From: Rubripirellula sp.
GTDB lineage: Bacteria; Planctomycetota; Planctomycetia; Pirellulales; Pirellulaceae
Assembly (NCBI GenBank): GCA_028823035.1
Contig: JAPKCI010000035.1
Span: 1 to 39,390, forward strand
Direction: 5' to 3'
DNA length: 39,390 nt
Position 1 is the stretch's first letter. The number at the start of each line of letters is the position of its first letter. The notes below the pieces were generated by a model. That model ran no database searches, was not told the origin of the DNA, and worked only from the letters and a program-made list of their open reading frames with translations. Made by a program: the position numbers and the translations under genes. Positions 1 to 8,199 of the stretch are shown piece by piece.

Positions 1-65
1 CGCCACCATTGTTCGCCACCATTGTTCGCCACCATTGTTCGCCACCATTGTTCGCCACCATTGTT
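1..65. repeat. 13-bp tandem repeat, five perfect copies
   Basis: Five uninterrupted identical copies of CGCCACCATTGTT run from the first base of the window, and the first bases of a sixth copy (CGC) follow. The unit length is not a multiple of three and no convincing reading frame uses it, so it is most likely intergenic. The array starts exactly at the window edge, so its true length is unknown. It lies about 50 bases upstream of the ThuA-domain gene. Confidence 0.95.
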
Positions 66-115
66 CGCTGTGTTTACCCAGCAAAAATCCTCACCATGCA
101 TTGAGATAATCAGAC

Positions 116-1084
116 ATGCTACGTTTACTTTCATTCATCCTGATCGCTTCCATGTTCGCATCGCTTTCCTCGAATTCCTCTGCGGAGGAAAAGCTAAAAG
201 CACTGATCATTGACGGCCAAAACAATCACAATGCGTGGCCCAAGACAACAGCCATGATGAAGAAGTATCTGGAGGATTCAGGACGGTTCACTGTGGATAT
301 TCAGAGAACGCAGTTCACCTGGAAAGGGGGAGCACTGCTCAAGGAATTTCCCTTAAATGATGGTAAGACTTATGATGACCTGCCCCAACCAAAGTCTGAT
401 CCGGACTTTAAACCCGACTTTAAAAACTATGATGTGGTAATTAACAACTTCGGTTGGAATGCTGCTCCTTGGCCCGATGAAACCAATCAGGCGTTTGACG
501 CCTTTGTCAAAGATGGCGGCGGACTGGTCATCATTCATGCCGCAGACAACTCTTTTGGTGACTGGCAGGCTTACAACAGGATGATCGGCCTCGGTGGATG
601 GGGCGGGCGCAATGAGAAATCAGGCCCCTACGTTTACATCGACGAGGCAGGAGCAACAATTCGGGACACCACACCCGGCAATGGTGGTTCGCATGGTCCG
701 CAACACGAATTCAAGATTGTCATCCGCAACCCGGATCATCCCATCACGAAAGGGCTGCCTAGAACTTGGTTGCACGCCAAAGATGAACTGTATCAAAAAC
801 TTCGTGGCCCGGCCGACAACATGACGATCTTGGCAACGGCATATGCTGATAAAGACTTGCGAGGAACAGGGCGAAACGAACCCATGATGATGGCCATCGA
901 CTACGGAAAGGGCCGCGTCTATCACACGCCCATGGGGCACGCTGACTATTCTGTTCAATGTGTTGGATTCATTACCACACTACTACGCGGTGCCGAGTGG
1001 GCAGCTACTGGGAAAGTAACACTGACAGAGATTCCCGCCGATTTTCCGACGGCTCGGGAATCGAGGACTCGCGAATTCAAGTGA
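116..1084 (+). CDS. secreted ThuA-domain protein
   Basis: A 322-residue protein with a cleavable-looking signal peptide (residues 1-23, hydrophobic LLSFILIASMFA core, likely cleaved after SSNSSA). The rest matches a ThuA-like domain (PF06283), a glutamine-amidotransferase-like fold. It opens with the LKALIIDGQNNHNAW strand and continues through GGGLVIIHAADN (about 135-146) and a late RVYHTPMGH segment. ThuA proteins are linked to sugar utilisation (trehalose in rhizobia) and are highly expanded in planctomycetes, usually exported; the substrate here cannot be told. The ATG was chosen because the signal peptide begins directly at it. A GATAAT box ends five bases upstream of the ATG, which would fit a very short or absent leader. 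The gene stands alone and converges with the anti-sigma gene. Confidence 0.88.
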   Translation: MLRLLSFILIASMFASLSSNSSAEEKLKALIIDGQNNHNAWPKTTAMMKKYLEDSGRFTVDIQRTQFTWKGGALLKEFPLNDGKTYDDLPQPKSDPDFKPDFKNYDVVINNFGWNAAPWPDETNQAFDAFVKDGGGLVIIHAADNSFGDWQAYNRMIGLGGWGGRNEKSGPYVYIDEAGATIRDTTPGNGGSHGPQHEFKIVIRNPDHPITKGLPRTWLHAKDELYQKLRGPADNMTILATAYADKDLRGTGRNEPMMMAIDYGKGRVYHTPMGHADYSVQCVGFITTLLRGAEWAATGKVTLTEIPADFPTARESRTREFK

Positions 1085-1218
1085 ATTGCGTCCAAGTCGC
1101 GGCACACCTCAATCAGGCGTTAAGCCGTGTTCCATCAATCAATGTTGCGAAACCATTGGAGTCGCCGCTCCGCTGATCAGGTAATCCCCGTCGTTCACAG
1201 TAAAACTGCGACAACCGC

Positions 1219-2289
1219 CTAACGTTGAAGCACGTTGACAAACGGGGGACGCCAACTGGGTGCTAATGAGGCATCATCCACACTGACACCGGCCTCAACG
1301 TCACCACGGTGGTTGAGCAATGGATGGTCTGGCATCGTTTCCAACGCAGCGAGCGGGATGAACCTCACGCGCCCATCCTCGTAAAGAACGTTGATACCAG
1401 TAGCACTGTGCCCTACAAGCTTCCTCAGCTGATTCGGTTCAGTGATTCCCGCCTGCGGAGCATCCGACATCACAGCAAACGAGGCTCGCGATTCGAAGCG
1501 AGGTGATTTTAGAGTGTTCTCCTCCACCACGCCCAGATTGTATGCGTAATGACCACCAGAGAATTGCTGGATCTGTCGCAGACGGTCAACCGGGGCTTCA
1601 TGCAGTTCATCCAGCGAAACGATTCGATCCAGGTCTGTCAACGAAGTCTCGACCTGCGGTGGCTGATCCAGAGAGGGGCACCAACGGAGGCTTGGGTCTG
1701 TCAGCAGGCCCGCCTCATTTAAACGGACCAGAAAAACGCCTGCGAAGGCTTCAGGCCCCGTTTCAGCAACAGCCGGCATTCTTTCCTGAGGGCTGTGGTT
1801 CACAAATCTTGTGATAGCGGTGCCGAACTGCCGCAATCGATCCTGACAGGCCGTCTTGCGTGCCTCAAATCGGCCTTCAGCCAAGGCAGGAATTATGACT
1901 CCCAGCATCACCATGGCAGCCACCACGGCGCCAGCCCAATCGGTCCATCCGTGCCCCCGACCTCGAACCGTTTCGATGCTCGGCTCCAAACTGCGCAGTA
2001 CCACCTGCTCACCAGCAAGTGCATCGGAGGCATCAACATCACTTGACGCGAAAAAGTGCCCGTTGGAACCCTCGGTGGGCATCAGCGGCAAAGAGGAAAG
2101 CGTCCGTGCGATCAGGTCCTGCGGAGGAGGCTTAGGCGGTTCGTAAGATTCTTCCAAGGGCTTCAGCGACCGCTCGATCTCCTCCAACTGACGTCGGGCG
2201 TCTGGATCTTCCTGCAACCATTGCGCAACACGCCGCATTTCGTGCGGTTCGAGGGCGCCAAGCAGATAGCCGATCAGGTCTTCGTGCAT
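1219..2289 (-). CDS. putative membrane anti-sigma factor with DUF1559-like C-terminal region
   Basis: A 356-residue protein. The N-terminus (HEDLIGYLLGALEPHE, then QWLQEDPDARRQLEEIE) resembles the cytoplasmic segment of planctomycete anti-sigma/zinc-finger-like regulators, but it lacks the HxxxCxxC zinc motif. One transmembrane helix lies at about 118-137. It is followed at once by a segment like the start of DUF1559 pseudopilin-type proteins (EARKTACQDRLRQFGTAI) and, near the C-terminus, by H294-x10-D305-G306, close to the H-X9-DG signature of that family. The gene lies 135 bases downstream of the ECF sigma gene on the same strand, the usual place for an anti-sigma partner. I preferred this ATG because an extension to a GTG at 2343 adds 18 residues with no family resemblance. 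Partnership with the sigma factor is inferred. Confidence 0.7.
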   Translation of the reverse strand: MHEDLIGYLLGALEPHEMRRVAQWLQEDPDARRQLEEIERSLKPLEESYEPPKPPPQDLIARTLSSLPLMPTEGSNGHFFASSDVDASDALAGEQVVLRSLEPSIETVRGRGHGWTDWAGAVVAAMVMLGVIIPALAEGRFEARKTACQDRLRQFGTAITRFVNHSPQERMPAVAETGPEAFAGVFLVRLNEAGLLTDPSLRWCPSLDQPPQVETSLTDLDRIVSLDELHEAPVDRLRQIQQFSGGHYAYNLGVVEENTLKSPRFESRASFAVMSDAPQAGITEPNQLRKLVGHSATGINVLYEDGRVRFIPLAALETMPDHPLLNHRGDVEAGVSVDDASLAPSWRPPFVNVLQR

Positions 2290-2424
2290 TACCAGACGGT
2301 CAACGCGTTGAGGAAAGAATTCCGATGCCCATGAAAGGTTCACTGCATCAGAGCAACGAACCTTTCTATGCGCACAAACTCAACCGGGTTCACTATTTCA
2401 GCGGGGATCCCGGCAAATGGGCAT

Positions 2425-3078
2425 CTACTCGTCAATTTCGTGCCGGGTTTCGTCCCACAGCAACCCCAGTCGTTGCACTGCGGCGTGCAACCGACTTTTC
2501 ACGGTACCAACGGGAATCCCAAGCGCGTCCGCAGCCTCCCGGTACTTTAGCCCCTGGTAATAAACCAGATGGATGACCTGCTGCATCGACTCACCCAGTG
2601 AATCGACGGAATCGTGAACCCAACGACTGTTCTCTTGGTCAGATGCCGCCCGATGCGGGTCTGGGGAATCGCCTATGAGTTTCTCCGACCAGCTATTCCC
2701 TCGCTCGTCTTTCTCTCCCGAGGAGGAACGGTCAAGACTCACCATGCGGTGCCGCTTGTTTCGCCGTTGCACATCAATCGCCTGATTGGTTGCAATGGCA
2801 TACAACCACGGACGAAATCGCCGTGCGGGGTCAAATTGGTGACACTTCAGATGAACCTGAAGAAAAGTCCCCTGAAAAGCATCTTCCGCCATCTCGGCGT
2901 TGCCGATATAGCGGCGAAGATAGCTGTACATTTCTCGCTCGTAGCGTCGCATCAAGGCCTCAAAGAGACCGCGATCTCCGGTTTCTCGGTATTGGGCGAT
3001 CAGACTTTCGTCTGACACATCACCCTGCAAATTCGAGGTTGCGGTTGGTGCTAATGCATTCATCGAATGATCCACCAT
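2425..3078 (-). CDS. ECF-type RNA polymerase sigma factor
   Basis: A 217-residue sigma-70 family protein with the two-domain ECF layout. Region 2 runs from DESLIAQYRETGD through AEDAFQGTFLQVH and the -10-recognition segment FRPWLYAIATNQAIDVQRR. A polar linker rich in Ser, Asp and Glu follows. Region 4 carries a helix-turn-helix at YREAADALGIPVGTVKSRLH. It would redirect RNA polymerase to its own promoters, controlled by the adjacent membrane anti-sigma candidate. The first residues are uncertain: ATG codons at 3078 and 3063 are both possible, and the open frame extends to 3195 with a non-conserved, hydrophobic leader that I consider untranslated. It diverges from the permease gene; the shared upstream region contains an inverted repeat. 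Confidence 0.88.
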   Translation of the reverse strand: MVDHSMNALAPTATSNLQGDVSDESLIAQYRETGDRGLFEALMRRYEREMYSYLRRYIGNAEMAEDAFQGTFLQVHLKCHQFDPARRFRPWLYAIATNQAIDVQRRNKRHRMVSLDRSSSGEKDERGNSWSEKLIGDSPDPHRAASDQENSRWVHDSVDSLGESMQQVIHLVYYQGLKYREAADALGIPVGTVKSRLHAAVQRLGLLWDETRHEIDE

Positions 3079-3135
3079 CGTTAGGGAATAGACAAATAAA
3101 ACAAAAATCAGGGCGTGTAAACGCTCACAAACTGA

Positions 3136-3154
3136 GTGTCCTCTAATCGGACAC
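3136..3154. promoter_or_regulatory. inverted repeat in sigma/permease intergenic region
   Basis: GTGTCC and GGACAC form a perfect 6-bp inverted repeat around a 7-base centre (TCTAATC). It lies about 60 bases before the sigma-factor start and about 140 bases before the permease start. It could be an operator or a leader hairpin; it has no U-rich tail, so terminator function is unlikely. A repeat this short can also occur by chance. Confidence 0.3.
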
Positions 3155-3295
3155 AATGAACTACGCGAAAGAAAATGATGAAGTCCGCAGTACATCTACC
3201 GAAAAGCACGTCTCCAGTATCCCCAAAATTTCCGCAAAGTCAAAAATGAAATCGCCTGCCCAGCCACAACCCCCTCTGTAGGGTTATGTAGATCA

Positions 3296-5023
3296 GTGAA
3301 GGTAAGCCAATTACAACATCCTTTTTGCACTTCTTTCTCTGGGCCAATCCTTTTGAATACTCAAGCAACAAGTCGGCTTCCTTACCAGTGGGCTCGGCCC
3401 GGCGACATCAATGCCTTTTTTGGCTTGATGCTCGACAACGTTGCTGGCCTCATCCTGATGATAGCTTTGCTGCACGGGTTTGGCTTTCCCATCGAGTTTG
3501 CGGTCTCAGCCATGATTCCGGGAACTGCTTTGGGTGTACTGATTGGTGATCTCGCCTTTTTTTTCCTCGCCTTCAGGCTCGCCAAACGTTCTGGCCGCGA
3601 TGATGTCACAGCGATGCCACTGGGTTTGGATACCCCCAGCACGTTTGGAATTGTCCTTTTCATCCTCGGCCCTTCCTATCTACAAGGCCTTGGATTGCAG
3701 CTCAGCGAGCAGGAGGCTGCCTATCGGACATGGCACATTGGGATTTGGTGCATTGTGATGAGCGGCGCCCTCAAATTCGCCCTCTCACCCTTCACCGAAC
3801 TTATCCGCCGCGTCATCCCCAGAGCTGGATTGCTGGGATCGTTGGCGGCCATTGCTCTGGTATTGATCAGTTTTCTACCATTGATGGAAATCTTTGGTCA
3901 TCCTCTGCCCGGGATGATCGCGTTGGTCATTGTGCTAACAACTTTGGTGGGACGAATCCCTTTGCCTGGCAGGACACCTGGCACACTGGGTGCCTTGCTG
4001 GTCGCCGGCATCATCTTTTATGTCATGTGCCTGATCCCCGGAAGTGGCTACGACTTTCCCCCTGCACCTGGCAGCGTGCAGTGGTTTCCCACCCAATGGT
4101 TGGAAGCATGGCAGTTCAACTGGCTATCAAACTTTGATGACGCGCTCCCCTATTTGCCGATCGCGCTTCCGTTTGCGATTGGGACTGTCGTGGGAGGCAT
4201 CGATTGCACAGAGAGTGCCGCCGCCGCTGGGGACACTTACGACACCCGGACGGTCATTGGGGTCGAGGCATTGGCAACACTGATTGCCGGATTTTCTGGT
4301 GGCGTGATCCAAACCACGCCTTACATCGGACATCCAGCCTACAAAGCCATGGGCGGTCGAGCAGCCTATACGCTGGGCACCGCATTGCTGATTGGTTCCG
4401 CGGGTTTGGTGGGCTACTTTGCCTGGATCAACGCTTACATACCAGCAGCAACGGTGTACCCGATCCTTGTGTTCATCGGCTTGGAGATCACCGCACAAAG
4501 TTTTCTGGCAACACCTCGCAGACACTATGCGGCCGTGGCCTTGGCATGTTTACCTGCGTTAGCGTTTCTGGCGTTAAGCTTGCCAAATCGAATGTTTGGT
4601 GATGCGGCGCTCATGAATGCTGGAATCGACGCCAGCAGCCTTGATGATACCATGCTCAAGAAGAACATCAGTACCTTGGGTATGCTCAGCAGCGGTTTCA
4701 TTATCACCAGCCTGCTGTGGGCGTGGGCGTTAGCGAAAGTGATTGATCGACGCTTGCGAGTAGCAGCGGCAGTCATGGCCCTTGCAGGTGTGTTAACTGC
4801 CTTTGGGGTCATTCATTCACCACTGCCCGGCAGCCAACTGTTTCTTCTTTACGGCCCCGATAGTTGGAAGAGCATTGTGCTGGATCCTGCTAACCGCCAA
4901 CCGCTTTTTGAGTATGTGGCGGGTTACTTTGGGTGTGCCGTCCTGTTGCTCGCCTGGTCGTACTACAAAGGAATCAGTTCCCCAATCGCACACGACGATA
5001 GCGATACCGAAGTGCATTTGTGA
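3296..5023 (+). CDS. NCS2-like (xanthine/uracil/vitamin C type) membrane permease
   Basis: A protein of about 575 residues with a dozen or more hydrophobic helices. It shows features typical of nucleobase/ascorbate (NCS2/AzgA-like) permeases: GDINAFFGLMLDNVAGLI early on, TAMPLGLDTPSTFG after the second helix pair, and a central GTVVGGIDCTESAAAAGD followed by GFSGGVIQTTPYIGHPAYKAMGGR. The last two correspond to the substrate-site helices with their acidic residue. It should import a purine, pyrimidine or related compound across the cytoplasmic membrane; the exact substrate is unknown. The start is uncertain: this GTG precedes about 35 residues of weak character, and a TTG at residue 21 is an alternative. 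No enzyme of nucleobase metabolism is adjacent. It converges on the beta-RFAP synthase gene with 51 bases between stops. Confidence 0.72.
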   Translation: MKVSQLQHPFCTSFSGPILLNTQATSRLPYQWARPGDINAFFGLMLDNVAGLILMIALLHGFGFPIEFAVSAMIPGTALGVLIGDLAFFFLAFRLAKRSGRDDVTAMPLGLDTPSTFGIVLFILGPSYLQGLGLQLSEQEAAYRTWHIGIWCIVMSGALKFALSPFTELIRRVIPRAGLLGSLAAIALVLISFLPLMEIFGHPLPGMIALVIVLTTLVGRIPLPGRTPGTLGALLVAGIIFYVMCLIPGSGYDFPPAPGSVQWFPTQWLEAWQFNWLSNFDDALPYLPIALPFAIGTVVGGIDCTESAAAAGDTYDTRTVIGVEALATLIAGFSGGVIQTTPYIGHPAYKAMGGRAAYTLGTALLIGSAGLVGYFAWINAYIPAATVYPILVFIGLEITAQSFLATPRRHYAAVALACLPALAFLALSLPNRMFGDAALMNAGIDASSLDDTMLKKNISTLGMLSSGFIITSLLWAWALAKVIDRRLRVAAAVMALAGVLTAFGVIHSPLPGSQLFLLYGPDSWKSIVLDPANRQPLFEYVAGYFGCAVLLLAWSYYKGISSPIAHDDSDTEVHL

Positions 5024-5074
5024 GTTCAACGGCTGCAGCAAGGGCAACAGCCAACGAGCGAGACTCAAATCAGG

Positions 5075-6058
5075 TCAGGAAGCAACCATTGATCGTGGCT
5101 CATTACGAGCCGATGTCAGAGTCAGCAATTCGATATTCTGCGGCAGCGCTGCGATGCATCTGTCCGCATCTGCTTGCGAGTCAAACCAAGCAAAGACGCC
5201 CGGCCCCCAACTGCTTTGGCCATACCCAAGAACTCCGAAATCACGAAGCCACTGAATCACCCGTGTGACGGCGGGTCCGTTGTAGGGTCCCCCCTGAACA
5301 CTGGCAAACAACTGACCGCTCAATTCGTTGTAGTTCCGGGTGCTGATTGAAAATCGTCGGAAATCTGCTTGCTTTGCTGCTGGCATGATTTCCTCGCAGA
5401 TCAGACGCCTCAGTTCGCTGCCGGATTCCTCTGAAGCAGGCAGAAGCTTTGCAAATTCCTCACGTTCCTGCTCACCACTGACACTCACTTCATGATCGGT
5501 GGGGCGAAGCACTGCCGCTCGCCATTGTGCAGGTAGAGAGACACACGTGTGCACGCTATTCAACCCAGTTCCGGCAACCTCCCTGCCAGACTCATAAATC
5601 AAACCTCCCTGCCAATATCCGTGGGTTCCCACAACCGACCTTCTCCCGCGGGTCGCCAATTCATTCGCGATCGTAAATTGATCAACGTGAAGTTCCTGAT
5701 GGCGGCAGATACTCTCAGCAACCGCGAGAGCTAACTGCGTACCGCTGCCAAGTCCACAGTGCGACGGAGCGGTGCTAACCACATCCACTCGACATGCCGG
5801 CAGTTCGGTCTGCCCAAGTCGCTGTCTGATTCTTTCTGCGACCGGGCCGATCCGTGACCAAAAATGTTCAGGACAATTAAATTCATCCGCAGGTGAGACA
5901 ATTACCTGGGTTGCAGGATCCTCAGTCATGACCCCAACTCCGCCAAATGGACGCACCGTATCCAGCAAACCGAAATGCAGACGCGAACCAGTGCTGATCC
6001 GAACCGTCAAACCATCCCCCGTTTTCGCATCAGATTCAACGGTTCGCGAATCGTTCAT
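5075..6058 (-). CDS. beta-ribofuranosylaminobenzene 5'-phosphate (RFAP) synthase
   Basis: A 327-residue GHMP-superfamily protein. The N-terminal STGSRLHFGLLD segment (about 22-33) is characteristic of RFAP synthases, and the glycine-rich loop PSHCGLGSGTQLAL lies at about 98-111. The enzyme condenses p-aminobenzoate with PRPP, releasing CO2 and pyrophosphate. This is the first committed step to tetrahydromethanopterin in archaea and to dephospho-tetrahydromethanopterin in methylotrophs and planctomycetes, which use it for formaldehyde/C1 oxidation. The chosen ATG lies inside the end of the DUF447 gene (23-base overlap); an in-frame extension to 6106 adds 16 residues without family resemblance. 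Upstream neighbours are DUF447 and PabA, a consistent cofactor set. It is the last gene of the minus-strand run. Confidence 0.88.
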   Translation of the reverse strand: MNDSRTVESDAKTGDGLTVRISTGSRLHFGLLDTVRPFGGVGVMTEDPATQVIVSPADEFNCPEHFWSRIGPVAERIRQRLGQTELPACRVDVVSTAPSHCGLGSGTQLALAVAESICRHQELHVDQFTIANELATRGRRSVVGTHGYWQGGLIYESGREVAGTGLNSVHTCVSLPAQWRAAVLRPTDHEVSVSGEQEREEFAKLLPASEESGSELRRLICEEIMPAAKQADFRRFSISTRNYNELSGQLFASVQGGPYNGPAVTRVIQWLRDFGVLGYGQSSWGPGVFAWFDSQADADRCIAALPQNIELLTLTSARNEPRSMVAS

Positions 6059-6632
6059 GAATTGTCTTTCGCAGAAAGTCGAAAGCCGTCTGTTCAGCTC
6101 GCCCACCTGTCTTGTCGATCAGAGGCTGCAGCCGATCCAATTCAGCCTCGATCTCAGTAGGAGTAAACAGGTGTGTTCTGGTTGCCAGAATTGCCGTTTC
6201 AATGACAGCGAACTTGGCACGGTTGAAACCGAAAAACGGTCGCTGTACCTCAGAGTGTATAACCCGACAATCCATACCAACACGGGGCTCTTCTTCTGAA
6301 ATCGATTCAACTTGCACGGCAAACCAGCGATGGCACGTTCGCAAGTGCCACCACTGGGTTTCTTGCCACTGTTGCACCAGACCGGAAATTTCTTCGACGT
6401 CGAGTGCACCCACCGCAGCGCGTGCTATCAAACCAACATCATCAGTCACATGCACTACCGCCTTTCGCGTCGCCACTAAATTACGGTAGGTCAGTGATGA
6501 ATTGAAAGGCCGTAGAGTCAGACGCTCTGGCGCCACCATTTCTCCGAAGTTCTCGGCCACGACTGGCCCCATGGGCGCCAAATTGACTTGCCCATTCAAG
6601 TCGACCGATGTGACGATCGATTCAAGGATCAC
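6036..6632 (-). CDS. DUF447 protein of the methanopterin cluster
   Basis: A 198-residue soluble protein matching the DUF447 family: it begins ILESIVTSVDLNGQVNLAPMG and continues with LTLRPFNSSLTYRNL and VVHVTDDVGLIARAA. The family is thought to adopt an FMN-binding split-barrel-like fold. It co-occurs with tetrahydromethanopterin biosynthesis genes in archaea, methylotrophs and planctomycetes, but I do not know its reaction. Here it sits between PabA and RFAP synthase, supporting the same role. Translation starts at a GTG overlapping the PabA stop (GTGA), so the two are translationally coupled, and its own end overlaps the RFAP synthase start. Family assignment is fairly sure; function is inferred from context. 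Confidence 0.8.
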   Translation of the reverse strand: MILESIVTSVDLNGQVNLAPMGPVVAENFGEMVAPERLTLRPFNSSLTYRNLVATRKAVVHVTDDVGLIARAAVGALDVEEISGLVQQWQETQWWHLRTCHRWFAVQVESISEEEPRVGMDCRVIHSEVQRPFFGFNRAKFAVIETAILATRTHLFTPTEIEAELDRLQPLIDKTGGRAEQTAFDFLRKTIHERFANR

Positions 6633-7285
6633 GAAGCCAATTCCCCATGCGTCGAATCCATCGGCGCCGATGGTCGCAATTCTGTCTTGCCGTGTTGAGT
6701 GTGACGCACTGCTTTACGTCCCGTCATCACGACAAAGTTATTCAGAATCTTCATCCCGTCCTCAGTGAGCACCGACTCCGGATGAAACTGAACTCCAAAC
6801 ACAGGCCGAGAGACATGTTGAATTCCCATGATGACCCCATCATCCTCACTCAACGCTGTAACCTTCAATTCAGCCGGCAGCGTCGAATCGTCAACCGCCA
6901 ATGAGTGGTAGCGTCCCACGTTGATGGTCGGCGGTAGACCACGAAACAATCCTCTGCCATCGTGAGTCACGGGACTGGCCAAGCCATGCCGCGGAGCACA
7001 AGGCTGAACCAATGCCCCAAACGCGGCAGCGATCGCCTGATGCCCGAGACAAACTCCCAGCACAGGGATTTCGGGATCCAAATGGCGAATCACATCAACC
7101 GAGCATCCCGCCGCCTGTGGACGCTTGGGCCCCGGGGACAAAACGACAGCGTCCGGTGAGAGTTGCTGGCAGCCCTGCCAATCAATTTGATCGCTGCGAA
7201 CAACAAGCGTCTTGGCACCCAGCCGACGGAGATACCGGGCCAGGTTGTGAACGAAGGAATCGTAATTATCGAGGAGCAGGATCAC
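6629..7285 (-). CDS. pabA: aminodeoxychorismate/anthranilate synthase glutaminase subunit (PabA/TrpG type)
   Basis: A 218-residue class I glutamine amidotransferase. The opening ILLLDNYDSFVHNLARYL is diagnostic of PabA/TrpG. The oxyanion segment VLSPGPKRP follows, then nucleophile Cys79 in GVCLGHQ and His168/Glu170 in QFHPES. It supplies ammonia from glutamine to a chorismate-binding partner (PabB or TrpE), which is not in this window. Sequence alone does not separate PabA from TrpG. Coupling to DUF447 and RFAP synthase, which consumes p-aminobenzoate, favours PabA. About 25 residues after LNNFVVM form a non-conserved tail. The start is a GTG three bases after the stop of the upstream ExbD gene, so the cofactor genes appear to be transcribed with the ExbBD genes. 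Confidence 0.85.
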   Translation of the reverse strand: MILLLDNYDSFVHNLARYLRRLGAKTLVVRSDQIDWQGCQQLSPDAVVLSPGPKRPQAAGCSVDVIRHLDPEIPVLGVCLGHQAIAAAFGALVQPCAPRHGLASPVTHDGRGLFRGLPPTINVGRYHSLAVDDSTLPAELKVTALSEDDGVIMGIQHVSRPVFGVQFHPESVLTEDGMKILNNFVVMTGRKAVRHTQHGKTELRPSAPMDSTHGELAS

Positions 7286-7288
7286 AGC

Positions 7289-7765
7289 TTATCGGCGTGG
7301 TTTGGCAAACTTGATCTTTTCGATCAGTTTGACAACTTCGTTGCCATCTTTGAAGCCACTTACCGCTGTAATCGAGCGAATCACGTATTCATAACGGAGG
7401 TTGTAATCCGTATCGATCTCGATTTCGGGGCCATCCTCTCCTTCAACCGGGGCTGTGTCCCCGATCAACTGAACAACGTTAGCCCTCAATTTATCAAAAT
7501 CGGTCCCCAAATTGATCTCGTTGAGCGACATGCTGGTCAGCTTGCCATTTTCATCGGCCCTGAGACGCAACTTCAGCGGCAAATCCGTCGGATCCATCGG
7601 GATCGAGTCTGTGCCTGCCAAAGGCATGCGAACGCTGAAGTCACCCTCGAGCTCGACAATTTTAAAAGTCATGACAAAGAACACGAGTAGCAGAAAGACA
7701 ATGTCGATCATGCTGGTCATGTTCAAACCACCTTTCTGAGCTTCCTCACGATTCCTGATTTTCAT
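7289..7765 (-). CDS. ExbD/TolR-family protein (second copy)
   Basis: A 158-residue protein with a short basic cytoplasmic N-terminus, one transmembrane helix (MIDIVFLLLVFFVMTF, from about residue 19) and a periplasmic domain. Asp21 in the MID motif is the family's proton-translocating aspartate. ExbD/TolR proteins form the core of proton-driven motors with ExbB/TolQ, energising outer-membrane transport or envelope processes. The ATG overlaps the stop of the first ExbD gene (ATGA), so translation is coupled. An acidic periplasmic stretch (GEDGPEIEIDTDYN) distinguishes it from its neighbour, so the two are probably not interchangeable. Confidence 0.88.
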   Translation of the reverse strand: MKIRNREEAQKGGLNMTSMIDIVFLLLVFFVMTFKIVELEGDFSVRMPLAGTDSIPMDPTDLPLKLRLRADENGKLTSMSLNEINLGTDFDKLRANVVQLIGDTAPVEGEDGPEIEIDTDYNLRYEYVIRSITAVSGFKDGNEVVKLIEKIKFAKPRR

Positions 7766-8199
7766 GAGTTATCCTCTTTCACACGGAGAGCAAAGTTTTG
7801 GAGTTCCTGCTCTTGAGCAACCCGAATGACTTCTTGAACATCTCCGGCAGCCGTATCTTTGTGTGCTCGGATCACGACACTGGCGTCTTCAAGGGTTTTG
7901 CCCTGAGCCTTGATAACTGCAACCTCTTTTTGCAACCCGACCCTGAGCGTCTCGGCGGTGTAATCATCCCCACCCAAAATGATCTCACCGTCCTTCGCAA
8001 CATGGAGGATGATTGGGAATTCCAATGGCACCTCTGGCGGTTTCACCAACTGACTGCTTGGCAACTTGACGCGATCATTTGACTCAGTCTGAGCGAAATT
8101 GATCAGCACCATGAAGAACGCGATCAGCTGGAACACCATGTCAATCATTGGCGTCAGGTCACCTTCGGCCAAGTCGACTTTCTTTGACTCAACCCTCAT
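7762..8199 (-). CDS. ExbD/TolR-family protein (first copy)
   Basis: A 145-residue protein with the typical ExbD N-terminus (GDLTPMIDMVFQLIAFFMVLINF). Asp20 is the expected proton-path residue within the single helix. The periplasmic part contains LPSSQLVKPPEVPLEFPIILHV and ends in an alpha/beta fold. It starts directly after the ExbB-type gene with no intervening base and overlaps the second ExbD gene by four bases. One ExbB followed by two ExbD genes is common in planctomycetes and suggests a heteromeric ExbD pair in one motor. Confidence 0.88.
   Translation of the reverse strand: MRVESKKVDLAEGDLTPMIDMVFQLIAFFMVLINFAQTESNDRVKLPSSQLVKPPEVPLEFPIILHVAKDGEIILGGDDYTAETLRVGLQKEVAVIKAQGKTLEDASVVIRAHKDTAAGDVQEVIRVAQEQELQNFALRVKEDNS

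Noticed and set aside
1-65. CRISPR array at the left edge
   Set aside because: Copies are adjacent without spacers and only 13 bp long.
6629-7285. Annotation as tryptophan-pathway TrpG
   Set aside because: Motifs fit both, but no trp gene is nearby and the coupled genes use p-aminobenzoate.
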